Shown here: positions 22,718-35,000 of the stretch, piece by piece
How the letters are laid out: every line of letters starts with the position of its first letter
Numbering within the stretch: the stretch's first letter is position 1
Source: Daucus carota subsp. sativus
Lineage: Eukaryota; Streptophyta; Magnoliopsida; Apiales; Apiaceae
Direction of reading: 5' to 3'
NCBI RefSeq assembly: GCF_001625215.2
Contig: NC_030381.2
Span: forward strand, 44,390,689-44,454,688
DNA length: 64,000 bases
The notes under the pieces: generated by a model
What the model was told of the DNA's origin: nothing
Seen by the model: the letters and a program-made list of their open reading frames with translations, nothing else
The model's database searches: none
Program-made: the position numbers and the translations under genes

Positions 22718-25700
22718 ATGTTGCAAAGAGCAGCAAGCAATGCTTATTCATGGTGGTGGGCTGGCCATATCAGAACTAAGCAGTCTAAATGGCTTGAACA
22801 AAGCATGCAAGGTTTGCATTTCTGTTCTCCTTTTCTTTCTTTTCTATATTACTCGGAATCGGCTACAAATTTCCGGATACGTATTCAAATGTCGGACACG
22901 ACAATATTCTGAAAATTTTACATGTTTTTGTCTAAAATAAGTGTTGGAGTGTACACACCATGTGATCATCTCTGAGTATCGAGTGTCCGACACGGTTACT
23001 TGAGGCAAAATGAAGAGTCTGGGTAACATAACTCTGTAGATTGGTTTAGAATAATTTATTTTGATCTTCTTGATCACTTTTAAAAAATTTGAGATTAAAT
23101 CTTGTTGAAAAAAGTATGCCCTGCTGATCTTTCTATTAAATCTGTCTACGATTTTAGATGCATCTATAGTCAATTCTGTAGAATTAAAAGAGAAATATAA
23201 AAGAAGTCCACAACTTTGGAGGGATTCGAGAGAGTGATCATATGACAATGTTATTTAGTTGCTCTAGGGTATGTGGTTGGAGATTTAAGTCAATTTTTTG
23301 GAATTGTAGACATGGAGGAGAAGGTGGATTATGCACTCAGGCTCATCCAAGAAGATGGAGACACTTTTGCCAAGAGGGCAGAAATGTACTACAAAAAAAG
23401 ACCAGAGCTGATAAGCTTTGTCGAAGAAGCTTTCCGTGCTTTCCGCGCCTTGGCTGAAAGATATGACAGCTTATCAACAGATTTGCAGAAAGCCAATACC
23501 ACAATTGCTACATGCTTGCCAGAACAAGTCCAGTTTGCGATGGATGAGGAAGATGAGTTTTTTGCATCCAAGAATGCCAAGTCTAGTCATTTACAACAAG
23601 GGCCACCGGTTCCAAATCCGCCAAAAGTCCCCAAGGTTCCAAATCGACCTATGAGAGGTATGATAAATGAAGCCTCAAAGAAGCTTGAAGCAAAGGCGTC
23701 ATCTAAAGCAGCAACTGCCAAGATTAAGCCTGCTAAATCTGGTTTGACCAAGAGCGAAGCGCTTGAGGAGATTGACAAGCTTCAGAAAGATATTCTTGCT
23801 TCGCAGACTATGAAGGAGTATGTGAAGAGTTCATATGAAAATGGGATATCTAACTATTGGAGACTTGAGAATGAGATATTGGAGAAGCAAGATAAGGTTA
23901 TCAGGTTACAAGATGAGTTTGGTGTTAGCACTATGATTGAAGACAAAGATGCTCGGACTTTGATGGCAGAAGCAGCGATTAAATACTGCCAGGAAACATT
24001 GGCTCAGTTGCAGGATAAGCAAGAGAGGTCTGCTGAAGAAGCAGAAATTGAAAACAAGAAAATTGAGGATGCTCGTCTAAGATTGAAGTCACTCAAACAA
24101 GAGTTTTTCGCTCATCAGGCAGACGAGGTTGAAAGAGCAGAAGAGAGTACTGATCACAGACCAGAAGAGTTACAAAGTTTAAAGCAAGACGTTGTTGGTC
24201 CTGAGAGACAGAAATTAGAAGCACTGCGTGAAAAGATCAAAAAGCAGTTTAGAGTAGGCACCAGTGAGTCTCTTACAGTGTCAGAACTAGTAGATAAGAT
24301 TGACGATCTTGTGAATATGGTGATCAACCTGGAAAGTTCAGTTTTGTCACAGACTGTACTGATCGACAGATTAAGAGCAGAAGCTGATGACTTTCATTTA
24401 CAAATCCGAAGCTTGGAAGACGACAAGGCAACTCTATTAGATGGAAGGCAAGATTCAGAAAAAAGGGTGAAAGAGATGGAGCAAAAACTATACAGTGTTC
24501 AGAATTTAAACAAGAACATTATTATTCAGAATACTGACATCCATACTCATTTTAATGAAGTCCATAGCAGTCTTGATCAACTATCAGAGAAACTTCAGAG
24601 TGTGCAACCAGAGGAAGAAATGGATTCCCCACGAGAAGAAGAGGGTTTACATATCGAAGCAAAATCAGCATTGGTACTGCAAAACAAAGAACAAGAAGGT
24701 GGTGATTTGATACGCAACACTGCAGGATCTGATGAAATTAAACAGAATTTCAATGCACAATCAGTTACCTCTAGCAACTCGGGAAAAGGAGAAGTAGACA
24801 CACCACACGACAAAGAAGCCGGTGGCAGTGTACTAGACTCTAAAACTTCTGGAACAGAAGAAGAAGCAGATAGAACCAAACAGAATTTCAGTGCATCATT
24901 AGTACACTCCAATGAATCAAAACAAGTAGATAAAGGGGAAGGGGTAGCGGTCATTACCAGCAGTTCAGAAACGGAAGTAAAAGAAAATAATATGGAATGG
25001 ATTCCCAGTGCATTAGCAATTGAAAATTCAAAGGGAGAAGGTGCAGAATCCTATGGTAAATCTGAAACAAGTCATGTCTCTAAGGGAACTGCCTTGCTAG
25101 AAATTACAGAGAGACCTCCTAGCATTGAACAAATGAATTTAGAGAAGTTTGCAGATGAGCTAAACTCGCAGCAGCTGCCCTTTAATGGATTGGAAGATAA
25201 AGAAAGGATTCTACTGGCGGAATATACAACAATCCTCAGGAACTACAAGGAAGTGAAGAAGAAGCTGAGTGAAGAGGAGAAGAAAAATGAAATTCTTTTT
25301 GAAACAACGCTGCAGTTACGAGATATGAAAAGTTCTGTTGCAAAAAAGGACCAAGAGATTCAGTCTTTACGTCAGAAACTAAACCTTATACAAGAAGAAT
25401 CTGGCGAATCTGGTGATGGACCTGAAGCTGATGGCACAGCAGAAAATGACACTATTGGCACGCTTCCAACAGAAGATGAGGAGGAAGAGATTAAGTTTTT
25501 GATTAATCAGCCAAAAACTATCTCACCAGTAGAGGAAAAGCTCAGGGAAAAGATTGATGCAATACTTGATGAGAATCTGGATTTTTGGCTAAGGTTTAGC
25601 GGTGCATTCCACCAGGTCCAGAAATTCAAAACTGAAGTCCAAGACTTACAGGATGAAATATCACGACTGAAGAAAAAAGAGGAATCACACAGTTCTATTT

Positions 25701-26185
25701 CAACAGATCTTACAGCAGATGTGCGAGCAGTATGCAAACACCTAAGCGAGAAAAAAACTGAACTTACAGTGTGGTTAGAACAAAGTAATTTGCTGAAGAA
25801 TGAACTGCACCGCAGAATCTCATCTATATCTGAAATTCAAGAAGCAATAACGGTATCTTTGAGGGAAGGAGTGGAGACGGATGAAATCACGTTCAGTACA
25901 CATCAAGCTGCAAAGTTTCAAGGTGAGGCATTAAGCATGAAGCAAGAGAACAACAAGGTAAATGAGGAATTATTGGCAGGTATAGACCATATAATTGCTC
26001 TCCGAACTGAAATTGAGAGGACTCTAGCCAAGTTGAATCTTACAGAAGGAAAATCATCATTCAGGAGTCACAGCCGTTCTAAGGTTCCCTTACGGTCTTT
26101 TCTTTTCGGGACCAAGGAAAAGAAACATAAACATTCAATATTTTCATACCTGCACCACAGCAGCAAAAAAATGTCATCCCCATAA
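22718..26185 (+). CDS. NET2: NETWORKED 2-type actin-binding protein (NAB/KIP1 domain)
   Basis: Two exons, 22718-22811 and 23310-26185 (2970 nt, 989 aa), joined through a split Asp codon. Residues 1-90 are the NAB actin-binding domain typical of NET proteins: SNAYSWWWAGHIRTKQSKWL, then DMEEKVDYALRLI, FAKRAEMYYKKRPELI and FRALAERYD. The intron splits the NAB domain, as in NET genes. After a Pro-rich linker (about 110-135) comes ALEEIDKLQKDIL and long coiled coils (about 165-460), an acidic low-complexity stretch (about 460-640), a second coiled coil (about 650-950) and a basic tail with KKHKHSIFSYLHHSSKK. This order, and the NAB sequence itself, match the NET2 subclade, known in Arabidopsis mainly from pollen, where NET2A decorates actin at the pollen-tube membrane. 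Pollen expression here is inference. Length is near the family norm. Orthology to NET2A, B, C or D is not resolved. Confidence 0.94.
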
Positions 26186-26451
26186 TTATAGAAAACCTTT
26201 TATGAGTGTAATATAAAGTTTTCCTCTGCTTCAGTTTTCTTTCTCTACATTGTTTTTAGGTAGGGTTGGATTCAGATCAGGGCTTGTGTGGAAGTGATCC
26301 TAATAGAGGAGCAAAGGATTCTCAGCTGCCTACTTATGTGTGTAGTGTAGCTGAGATTCTTATACTTGTTTGCTAATTTATTTAAAATTATTGTTGAGTG
26401 TATATTATGAACTTTAAAGTTTTTCTGACCCCATTGTTTCGAGTTGAGACA

Positions 26452-26896
26452 TCTATACTATCTATACTATCTATACTTCTATACTATACTATATTATAAT
26501 AAGCCAACATATGTATAATTGGTAGTCGTACAAAATTTTGGTTTGGTCATCTCTTTTGTAACTACAATTCTGTCACTTGTAGACTTCTCTTACTCTTACA
26601 ATATTAAAGAGTTTTATACCGTTTAAATTACAAACACTTGAGATGTAGTATTAGATAAAAACTCCCCTCTATTCTTTTAAATATAATTTATATACTATTT
26701 ATATACTATATTATAATAAACTGACATTGGTATAATTTGTAGTTGTCTAAAAAATATAATCAGTTGGTATATATAATTTGGTTAAAATCCAATCCATCAG
26801 TACTAAAATACTAATAAAATGATGTTAAAATTTAAATTATAATTAATAAATTACGAATTTTATACCCGTCCGTGCTTCGCACGGGTTAAAGGCTAG
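26452..26896 (+). mobile_element. Non-autonomous Helitron
   Basis: The 3' end has the Helitron pattern: a stem CCGTGC-TTC-GCACGG (26870-26884) about 8 bases before CTAG, followed by T at 26897. The 5' end begins A^TCTATACTAT; TCTATAC is repeated three to four times (from 26452, 26461, 26470 and nearby), so the true start is one of these. Length is about 430-445 bp. It has no Rep/helicase coding. Confidence 0.75.
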
Positions 26897-27222
26897 TTTT
26901 TTGTAATTTTCCAACTGCTCTTGCATTGGTGATCCTCTTAGAACTCAGAAGCTATAGTCCCCAAAGGCCAAAGTATTGAACAAAAGGATCTCATCTCAGA
27001 ACACAGCGTTCATCTCAGTTTGTCTTTTTAAAATATAAACACAATCAAAATTCTTATGTGAAATCCGTCAAAGATGCTACCTATCACTTTTGATCTTCAC
27101 TGTCGACAGTAAAATTGAACAATTTTATGAAATGAGTTATATTCAATTAAAATTTTAAATGATTTTTATATTTATAAAATATGAGAGTATTTTAATATAA
27201 TATCAAAAATAATATTTTTAAC

Positions 27223-27631
27223 CAGTATTCTAAAACTCGCTAGGCGGCCAGGGCGGCCGGCCTTCGAGAGACTAATCGGTAAATCGAGGATTAATTGGAT
27301 GTATTTAAATATTATTTAATTTTAATATTGAAAATATATTTTATATAAGTAAAAATAATAATACCCTCATTTTTGTATCAATATAATAGGCAAATAGCCC
27401 ATTTCATATATTAGCTTCATTTTCTATCAACACAATCATTATTTTTTCAATTTTACCGCTAATTTGAACTTTTTTTTAGTTTTTGACCGATTAATCGTGA
27501 TTTTGACCGTCTAATTTCCGACCGATTAATCCTGATTTTGACCGCTCATAGTTTTCTGCCTAACTCCAACTCGAGGCGTTTCGCCTCTACCTAGCGCATA
27601 GGCGCAGTCTAGACTGAATTTTAGAACAGTG
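27223..27631. mobile_element. hAT-like non-autonomous element
   Basis: Ends CAGTATTCTAAAA and TTTTAGAACAGTG are inverted repeats with one or two differences. They are flanked by TTTTTAAC (27215-27222) and TTTTTAAT (27632-27639), an 8-bp duplication with one change, as expected for hAT. The interior repeats GACCGATTAATC and GATTTTGACCG, and has GC-rich CGCTAGGCGGCC near the left end and GGCGCAGTCTAGACTG near the right. Confidence 0.7.
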
Positions 27632-27764
27632 TTTTTAATTGTGTGCTCAATTTTTTTAAATATGTATAAAAAAAAGTTAGGAGAGTAATAATAATACCAA
27701 AAAGAGGGTTAATAGTTTTTTGCAATAAAAAGAACAGGTGAACAAGGTAATATAAAATAAGGGT

Positions 27765-29309
27765 GTTGCTAAATACAGTTCATTTTTGCTTTGTGCAGTT
27801 TGCAGAGATTACATATATGACCTTTAGCTTATTAAATGTGTGAGACCTAATAAATAGGCGTTGATTACCGCGTGTTTACATGTGACCTAAAAGACTGCGC
27901 TACAACATCACATTTCAAACAGTTTCTTATTTTTTTAATTTTAAATTTTAGAATATATAGATTTTAATTCTTAAACACACGTTCTTTTCAAAAATATATT
28001 ATAAAATATGATTATCACATTTTTCAGTAATTATTAGTTTGGCAAATTTTATATTCTTCATTTTTATAAATTTTAAATACATTCAAATTTTTGTGCAAGA
28101 AGTAAATTTTATTCACAAGAAAAATAATTAAAATCACAAGAAAATTATTAAAAAATACTTTCACAATATTTTGTAATCGTTATTTTTGGATGGATTATTA
28201 TATATATACATATATATATATATATTAAAGTTTTTATTTAAATAAAAGAATTGGAAATTAAAGAAGGGAAGAAACATTTAACACATTAAAATGCATTTAA
28301 AATTTATATTTAACAATGTATTTTAAAAATATATTAAAATACGTGACAATATTCAATATTAAAAATAAAAACATTCAGCCACTTCCATTCCCCGACTCTA
28401 GCTTTTATAGGAGGATCCATAATCTTCATGAAATTTGAACCAAAACCCGGCAATTTTTGTTCAAAGGGATCTAAAATAATGATTATAATATTTAAAAAGT
28501 ATGATATGAATTAATAATTCAATTATGATAAACTGTGCATACATATATACATATCGAAACAAAGTGAACATAAATTCAAATAAAAATTATATATAACAAA
28601 TTATTTTTCTAAATTCTTAATACTTAATAAAAGTTTTAGCCCAGCTAATGATTATTTTATAAAAAAAATCAAGTATTTTTTATTTTGACTAAAATATTAT
28701 ATCAAACACTAGTGTTAACTTTTTAATATTTTATATTATTGGAAATTGGCCGTGATAATATAGTTTCAAAATTTTAAGTTGTTTTGATTAAATGAGAATG
28801 AACAAAGTAAAAAAATTAAACACATCGATAAAAAAAATAAAGACATTGATAAAATTATATATAAAGTCAAGTATTTAAATTATATGATTATACATAAAGT
28901 TAAAATAAAAATTATACGAATAAAGATTATTTATACAATTAAATTATCTTTCTAAATTCTTAATACATATTAAAAAGTTTAGGCCAACTAAAAGTTATAT
29001 TAAAAAAAAAAATCCAAGCACTTTTTATTTTGACTAAAATAATATATCAAATATTAGTGTTAACTTTGTAATATTTTAAGTTACGGGGATTTTAACCCAT
29101 TAGAGCCTGATAATTTAAATAATATTCATGTATCACTTAATAGTTGAAAAAAGATAATTAAATGGAGTAATTAGTTAGTGCGCCTACAAAGTGCACAAAA
29201 AATTAGGGTTGACTTTGTTTTGTATCATAGTATTACACAGAAGTTTAGGAAGGACACAACTGTAATCTCTGCGAACTGCACAAAGCAAATATGAAGTGTA
29301 TTTAGCAAC
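27765..29309. mobile_element. 1.5 kb TIR DNA transposon, non-autonomous
   Basis: Left terminus from 27765 (GTTGCTAAATAC, TTTGCTTTGTGCAGTT, GCAGAGATTAC) is inverted at the right end (GTAATCTCTGC, AACTGCACAAAGCAAA, GTATTTAGCAAC to 29309) over about 48 bp with only a few mismatches. No open frame of transposase size lies inside. A segment of about 170-190 bp is directly repeated inside (about 28570-28740 and 28894-29080, sharing TTCTAAATTCTTAATAC and TTTATTTTGACTAAAAT). No clear target duplication was found, so the superfamily (Mutator or hAT) is open. Confidence 0.72.
28199..28226. repeat. AT-rich microsatellite
   Basis: A TATATATACATATATATATA-type run lies inside the 1.5 kb TIR element. Confidence 0.7.
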
Positions 29310-29349
29310 TATGTAAAAAATAATACAGGACTTTTTATCGACAAAAAGA

Positions 29350-29540
29350 ACAAACGTATCCTCTCTTGGTCACGGGTTCGACTCCCACGGGTTCGACTCC
29401 AGAAGGAAGCAGAAATTGTGATTATACCTCTTGGATCTGGACCTGTCGCTTAAGTGCGGTTTACCTTAGTTCACGTAGTTTGCAGGCTATTGCGTCCTGA
29501 AGGACGGGTTCCTAAGTTAAAAAACAAAAAAACAAATGTA
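29350..29540 (+). mobile_element. 5'-truncated SINE with duplicated B box
   Basis: CACGGGTTCGACTCC, an RNA polymerase III B-box-like block, occurs twice in exact tandem (29371-29385 and 29386-29400). It is followed by about 120 bases of unique body (TCTGGACCTGTCGCTTAAG, GTCCTGAAGGACGGGTTCC) and an A-rich tail at about 29517-29536. This is the layout of a plant tRNA-derived SINE lacking its A-box part. Confidence 0.6.
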
Positions 29541-29685
29541 GAAATTTTTAAATATAATTTTTTAAATATTTTGTTTTTTAATATAAATATTTGCTGACAC
29601 GTGCATTTTTACAGAACGTTACAGACACAAAAAAAACAGAGCTTCCTTTAGATACATGATGCATCATCGTACACGCAATCTATTC

Positions 29686-29783
29686 CAAAACAATTGTTCT
29701 CAATACTCCAGAAAATAATATCATCATAGGCACTATCGTCTCGGCCATTGCAACTTCCGCCGCGTCTCCGCCGTGTCGTCCAG
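29686..29783 (+). other. Probable non-coding leader exon of the MSL-like gene
   Basis: The region is locally GC-richer (TTCCGCCGCGTCTCCGCCG) and ends in CAG^GTAATC at 29783/29784, a strong donor. The next acceptor in the same direction is TTTTTTACAG^GAGG at 31873/31874, beginning the exon that carries the start codon at 32042. The left boundary is arbitrary. Assignment is inference from splice signals; the intron between would be 2090 nt. Confidence 0.45.
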
Positions 29784-31570
29784 GTAATCCCCCACTTTCC
29801 GGCGACCTCATATCCTCATAATCATATAACTACTTGTATCAATCAAACATTTGTATGTTAAATTTTAGTAACTTATCTGATGAAATTAATGGTTAGAGAT
29901 AAGGGATTAGTTTTAAAGTTGTAATTGAGATTAAGTTTGAGTTTATTAAATTCAATATATGTTTATATGCTCTTAATATTATTTTGTTGAAATTTGGGGG
30001 AAAGTTTGTTCTATTTATTTATGTGTTTATGTTTTATTTGAGCTCGTGTGAAGTTGAATTTTAACTGTCATCAGATCACTCGTACAATCGGAATTACAAA
30101 TGTGATGAGAAATTATGGAAGGTCTCTTATATATCAAGTCCAATCACCAATGTGTTGTGAGGATGCAAACCACCATGATTTCTAATACTGGGCTAAAGAT
30201 AGTGACAAACTTTAATAGGACTGTGAATTTATGTATAAATTTATTAAGTTTTAATCTGAAAAAAAAGACTTGATGCTTTGCACCTTCGTAATATGTATTC
30301 ATATCATCATTATAGTAATCATCTTCTCCCATATTCATGTGATGCTTGGTAAACTAAAGTACCAGATGGATCAGAAGACTGCCCTTTTTGATTTAGTGGA
30401 CACTGAAACCTTATGTCTGGGATAGTAGTTGTTCTTGACTGATAATATGGCATGGTAGATGGATTACATAATGCCTTTAATTTGGGACAAGAGGGGAAGT
30501 GACAAGCTCAAAAATGAAATCGTAGCGTGAGATGAATAGATTTAATCATCTACAATAGAGGAATGAGAAAGGTCAAAATTTGTTTTTCTTTTAATCCACC
30601 CACAAATTAATATTATGAGTACACCAGGAATTAACTTAAGAGCTAAAAGAATCTACAGTTGAGCATACAGAAAAACATCATCATACACAACAAATCAGAT
30701 AAAGACGCAAACATTAAACAGAAAATGTAATACAAGTCATGTGTGTGGACCGTAGAGTGTGGATTATAATCGATTAGTTGACATGTTGGTAGAGTAAAAA
30801 AGCTAGATAGCACCCACGTGCTCAAGTTTCAGATCATTTTAATTTTATCTTTTCTGAACTCCAAATTTGTGTATCGTATCATGTTATTTGGCTATATGTG
30901 AGTATTAAAATTCGGACCCAAACCAAATATGACCTAGTATCATACTTTTCCTTGTTCTAACCGGATAGTTTGAGATCTATCGGATACGAGCCAAGTATGA
31001 TTCACATTAAGTATCATATGTGTATAGAATACTTAAATAACCAAGTAACCTAAAAATAGATGTGATATTATATAAATATATTAATTACAAAACAAAATTC
31101 TGAATAGATAGGTATTGATTATGTTAGAACAATGATATATTGCTAACTGATTTATTATTTGAGTAGATGAATAGTGTTAACAGAAAGTTCAATGAGCTAT
31201 ATGTTAGAATTATAATGGTCCAAAAAAATATGGACCGTGGGCCATATTCTTGTAGGATCATTTTGAAAGATATTGAATGAGGCCTAATATGAGTTGGTAA
31301 TGAGTGCTCGTAACTGGGATCATATTATATTCAGTGCGCCGAATTTGTATCATTTGTAAAATGAAACTGCTACGTATTTTATATTTTTGAGCCGAATATG
31401 AACCGGATTGAGGGATAGTTTGGATAAATTTACAACCCTGCTTGTTGGTTGCTTGATCTCTAAATTATTTAAGAATCATCGTATCGTCTTTATTTGAAAA
31501 TCACTGACACTTATTTACAAGTCTTGTTCAAATGATTTTATACTACTTCTTTTAAGGACAATTTTTAATA

Positions 31571-31820
31571 CTCCCTCCGTTTCAATTTACATGTCCACTT
31601 TTAAAATCTTTTTTTGTTTCAAATTGCTTGTCCACTTCAACTTTCAATGCAAAATCATATTTCCAAAGTCAATTCTACTCCACATATCTCTTATTTATAT
31701 TTCCTAGATCAATCACACTCCACATATTTTGATCATTTAATGCAATTAATTTGTAAACATCCACTTTTCTTAAACTATGTGATTTTTCTAAAGTGGACAT
31801 TTAATTTGAAACGGAGGGAG
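31571..31820. mobile_element. Stowaway MITE in MSL leader intron
   Basis: Ends CTCCCTCCGTTTCAATTTAC and AATTTGAAACGGAGGGAG form inverted repeats. TA flanks lie at 31569-31570 and 31821-31822. CTCCCTCCGTTTC is the classic Stowaway terminus. The right end is only about 50 bases before the splice acceptor at 31873. Confidence 0.9.
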
Positions 31821-31902
31821 TACATAACTTTCAATGTTTTGGCTTGCTAATATTTCTATGTTCTTTTTTACAGGAGGTTGCAGGGGTTAGAGGTTGTCAG
31901 AT

Positions 31903-31950
31903 ATGTGCATTGCTTTTACATTGAAAGCGGTTCACAAGACAAATAAATAA
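31903..31950 (+). promoter_or_regulatory. Possible upstream ORF in MSL leader
   Basis: An ATG at 31903 in the presumed leader opens a 15-codon frame ending TAA at 31948-31950, about 90 bases before the main start codon. If this leader is transcribed as modelled, ribosomes meet this ATG first. It depends on the inferred transcript structure. Confidence 0.35.
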
Positions 31951-32041
31951 TTTGCTTTTGCATCAGTTACTTATTCAGTTTTATTAACATTACCACGGCA
32001 TACGTTTTTGAGAATTTTATTGGAACTTAGTTTGTTTGATC

Positions 32042-35000
32042 ATGGGCACTGGTTGCACTTTACAACTGTCCCCACAACTGGGAATGTATAGAAACCATCC
32101 ATCCAGTAGAGAATTTCAGGTGCCTAATTATTTGTGTAAGACCAGTCTAGCAGTTTTTAATTAGCTTTATCTAACACAAGGATGTTCTCTTAGTAGCAGA
32201 GTTGGGCGGCAAGTGGCAGAGTAAAATTATTAGGTGCTGTATCATCAATTTCCTTGGTATGCATCTTGTCGTTCCATCAAGTGTCTGTTGGTGTTACAAT
32301 GTCTTATACTCTTATCTGCCTTCTCTTAATGCTTGTACAACAGTGACAATATTAAGAAACCTGATTTAATGCCTGCAGGTCCTATTCTGTTAATAGCTGA
32401 AAGTTTTTTTTTTTTTTTTTTTTGAAAACAGTTAATAGCTGAAAGTTTATGTTACATATTTTGTGTGTGACGTGTCTATATAACATTTCCTTCGATATTT
32501 TTAAGTTTGATATATACATTCTGTCTCAGGTCATTCAATCCTGTATGCCTGCGTGTCAGATCTATCATATCTGTTGAATTTTTCGAATTTCTAGTTCATT
32601 ATTAAAACTTCCATTCACATGACTGATAGTAATTTACTTGTGAGGAGTTCCCATGTTGTGTTAAATTTCATAATTTCATCAGTCTCATAATCACCCTCGT
32701 TCTTCCTCTTATTTGGGAGGTTTTATCAAAAAGCCTGCTAGTAGTCACTACTACTTAATCAGTCTGGTCCATGCCAGGGTTGTAAAACTAGAGAAGATCT
32801 ATTGTTGTGTGTGTGGCTTTTTATTAATCAGCTATCAGTTTTTTCATATTTCTTTTGTCACATGATTCCTTTTTTATTAATTATGTCGCTATATAATTTG
32901 TTTCTTTTGGCCAAGCTCATAAGTTATATGCGGAAAAACAGAATGTTTTGTTGTTGAACTCTCATTAACTTTTAGCAATCATAACTTGTTGCACTTCATT
33001 CCTGATTTAGTGATTCTTAATATTACTAAGTAATTCAAGTGTTACGTTTTGTTGTTGAAATGTCATGAGATTTTAACAATTGTAAGTCATAGATCTCCGT
33101 CCCTAATTTTTGAGTTTCTTGTTTGATTAAGCCAAGCCTGTCATTTTTTTAGCTGTTACACTTCCTGCTTAAATCATATTTTAGTCAAGCGTAAGCTTGC
33201 AAGGAGCGTGGGCATATGTTAATTATATTCATAGTTGACCTTAGTTTTTTTGTTTACAATTTCAGCGACAGGATTCTTTGAGTATTTGTCTTTCAGATAG
33301 ACTGCACAAACGAGTACATGCTGCTCCATATAAGCGCAATCACTTCACGTGTCATTCCTTGTTAAATTTAGGTCATTCTCTCCACATCTCTAGTTTAAAG
33401 AACACAGCTGCAGAATTGACGAGGTAATCCATTTTTCGTGAATTAGGATTTAGGGTGCTTCTACTTTTGCAGGTTACTATACTTACTCCTATTCCCCTTC
33501 ATAGATGTTGTACAACAATGTGCCCTTGATGTGCATTTTTTTATAGATGTTGTACAACAATGTGCCCTTGATGTGCATTTTTTTATTAACCTTTATATGC
33601 TTTTACACTAGTTGATACTTGTCATTATTATTGTTTGGATAGGGGTAGGCAGACAAATAGTAAAATGGTTGCATTCCTGACTCAGTTTGGGATCTTACTA
33701 AATTTGCAGGATATAGAATTACTTTCTGTCCCCCTTTCATTGTTGTCCAGTTTACGATCTTATATTCAAACTAATATAATGTTATGCAGGTCTTGCGGTG
33801 CTTTGCAAGGTAAACATGTTGTCTTTAAGTTGGTCCCGGCAATTACAATCTTACTTTTTGCTGTATGGGGCCTGGGGCCAGTAATGCGTCTTAGCAGAAA
33901 CATATTCCTTCATGTATGTGCTCTGTTCTGTTTCCTTTTTTTTTTTGGCAGAATATTATTCGTAATTATTTATTTAATCTCAGACATCCCTTTGGGTCAT
34001 TATATCTTACACTTCATTATAATGTAGAAAAGTGATAAAAGTTGGAACAAGAGTGGTACCAATTATGTAGTGACGTCTTATCTCCAGCCTATTCTGCTTT
34101 GGACTGGAGCAACACTCATCTGCAGGTATTGACCGACTTAGACTCTGAATACGAAAAATATATAGTTGTTTTTTGTGATTATATGTATGTCTCAAATAAT
34201 TATTATGCACTTACGGAACTTTATTTCTAATAGAGCATTGGATCCTGTAGTCTTACCATCAGAGGCTAGTGAACTTGTTAAGCAACGTCTTCTGAATTTT
34301 GTGAGGTCCCTGTCAACTGTGCTAGCTTTTGCATATTGTATTTCAAGGTGAGAGCACTGTCCGTTCCTTGGCCATATTATAATTTCTGGATGAAGTCATC
34401 AGTCAACTCTAATATGATAGACCAAAATACTAATACGCTGTTCCGTAATAAAAATTTCTTTTTGTTTTTCAATTTTTTTCCCACTGTCTTTCTAAAATTT
34501 GCATTGAATCATTGTCATATTTCAATGTTTTTCCCGTAATTCCAGATTTTTATTCTTCCAATTGAGTATTTGCGTACAATTCTGCTGAATTTCGAGCTAT
34601 ATACTACTTCCACTTGGGTATATGTGTTTAATTTTATTGTTTAAATTATGTACTGCAGTGTCATTCAACAAACACAGAAGTACTTTATGGAGACAAGCGA
34701 GCCCGCTGATTCAAGAAATGTATGTTTTATGAATCAAATTTTTTGCTCTTTTCTTATGTTATTTTTAGTAATATGCTCTATTATTAAGAATAAAAGAATA
34801 ATTCAGGTCACCAGTGGCTTTCAGGTGTTGCTTCTATTGTAACAGCCCGATTTTTCGGACTATTATCATTCTATCAAATAATAAAAATCCAAATTTAATT
34901 CCATAAATAATATAAAGAAAGTCATCAATCCCTCAAAAATCCCAATTCCAAAATTGAACATAAAACTAATATCGTTCATGGAGACGCAGCTCCTAAAATG

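Larger units (their letters stand above)
26186..29685. other. Repeat island between NET2-like and MSL-like genes
   Basis: The first part is the NET2-like 3' UTR. Then follow a Helitron-like element, a hAT-like element, a 1.5 kb TIR element and a SINE-like piece, listed separately. No gene-like sequence is seen outside them. Confidence 0.6.

Noticed and set aside
22605..22940. 111-codon frame overlapping NET2-like exon 1
   Set aside because: The NAB domain is in another frame, starting at 22718 and splicing at 22811. The longer frame runs into the intron and has no family features.
24595..24954. 119-codon open frame antisense to the NET2-like gene
   Set aside because: It lies wholly within the NET2-like second exon and has no family features.
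29338..29420. Functional tRNA gene at the GGGTTCGACTCC box
   Set aside because: There is no A box or cloverleaf upstream, and the B-box block is duplicated; a SINE remnant explains it better.
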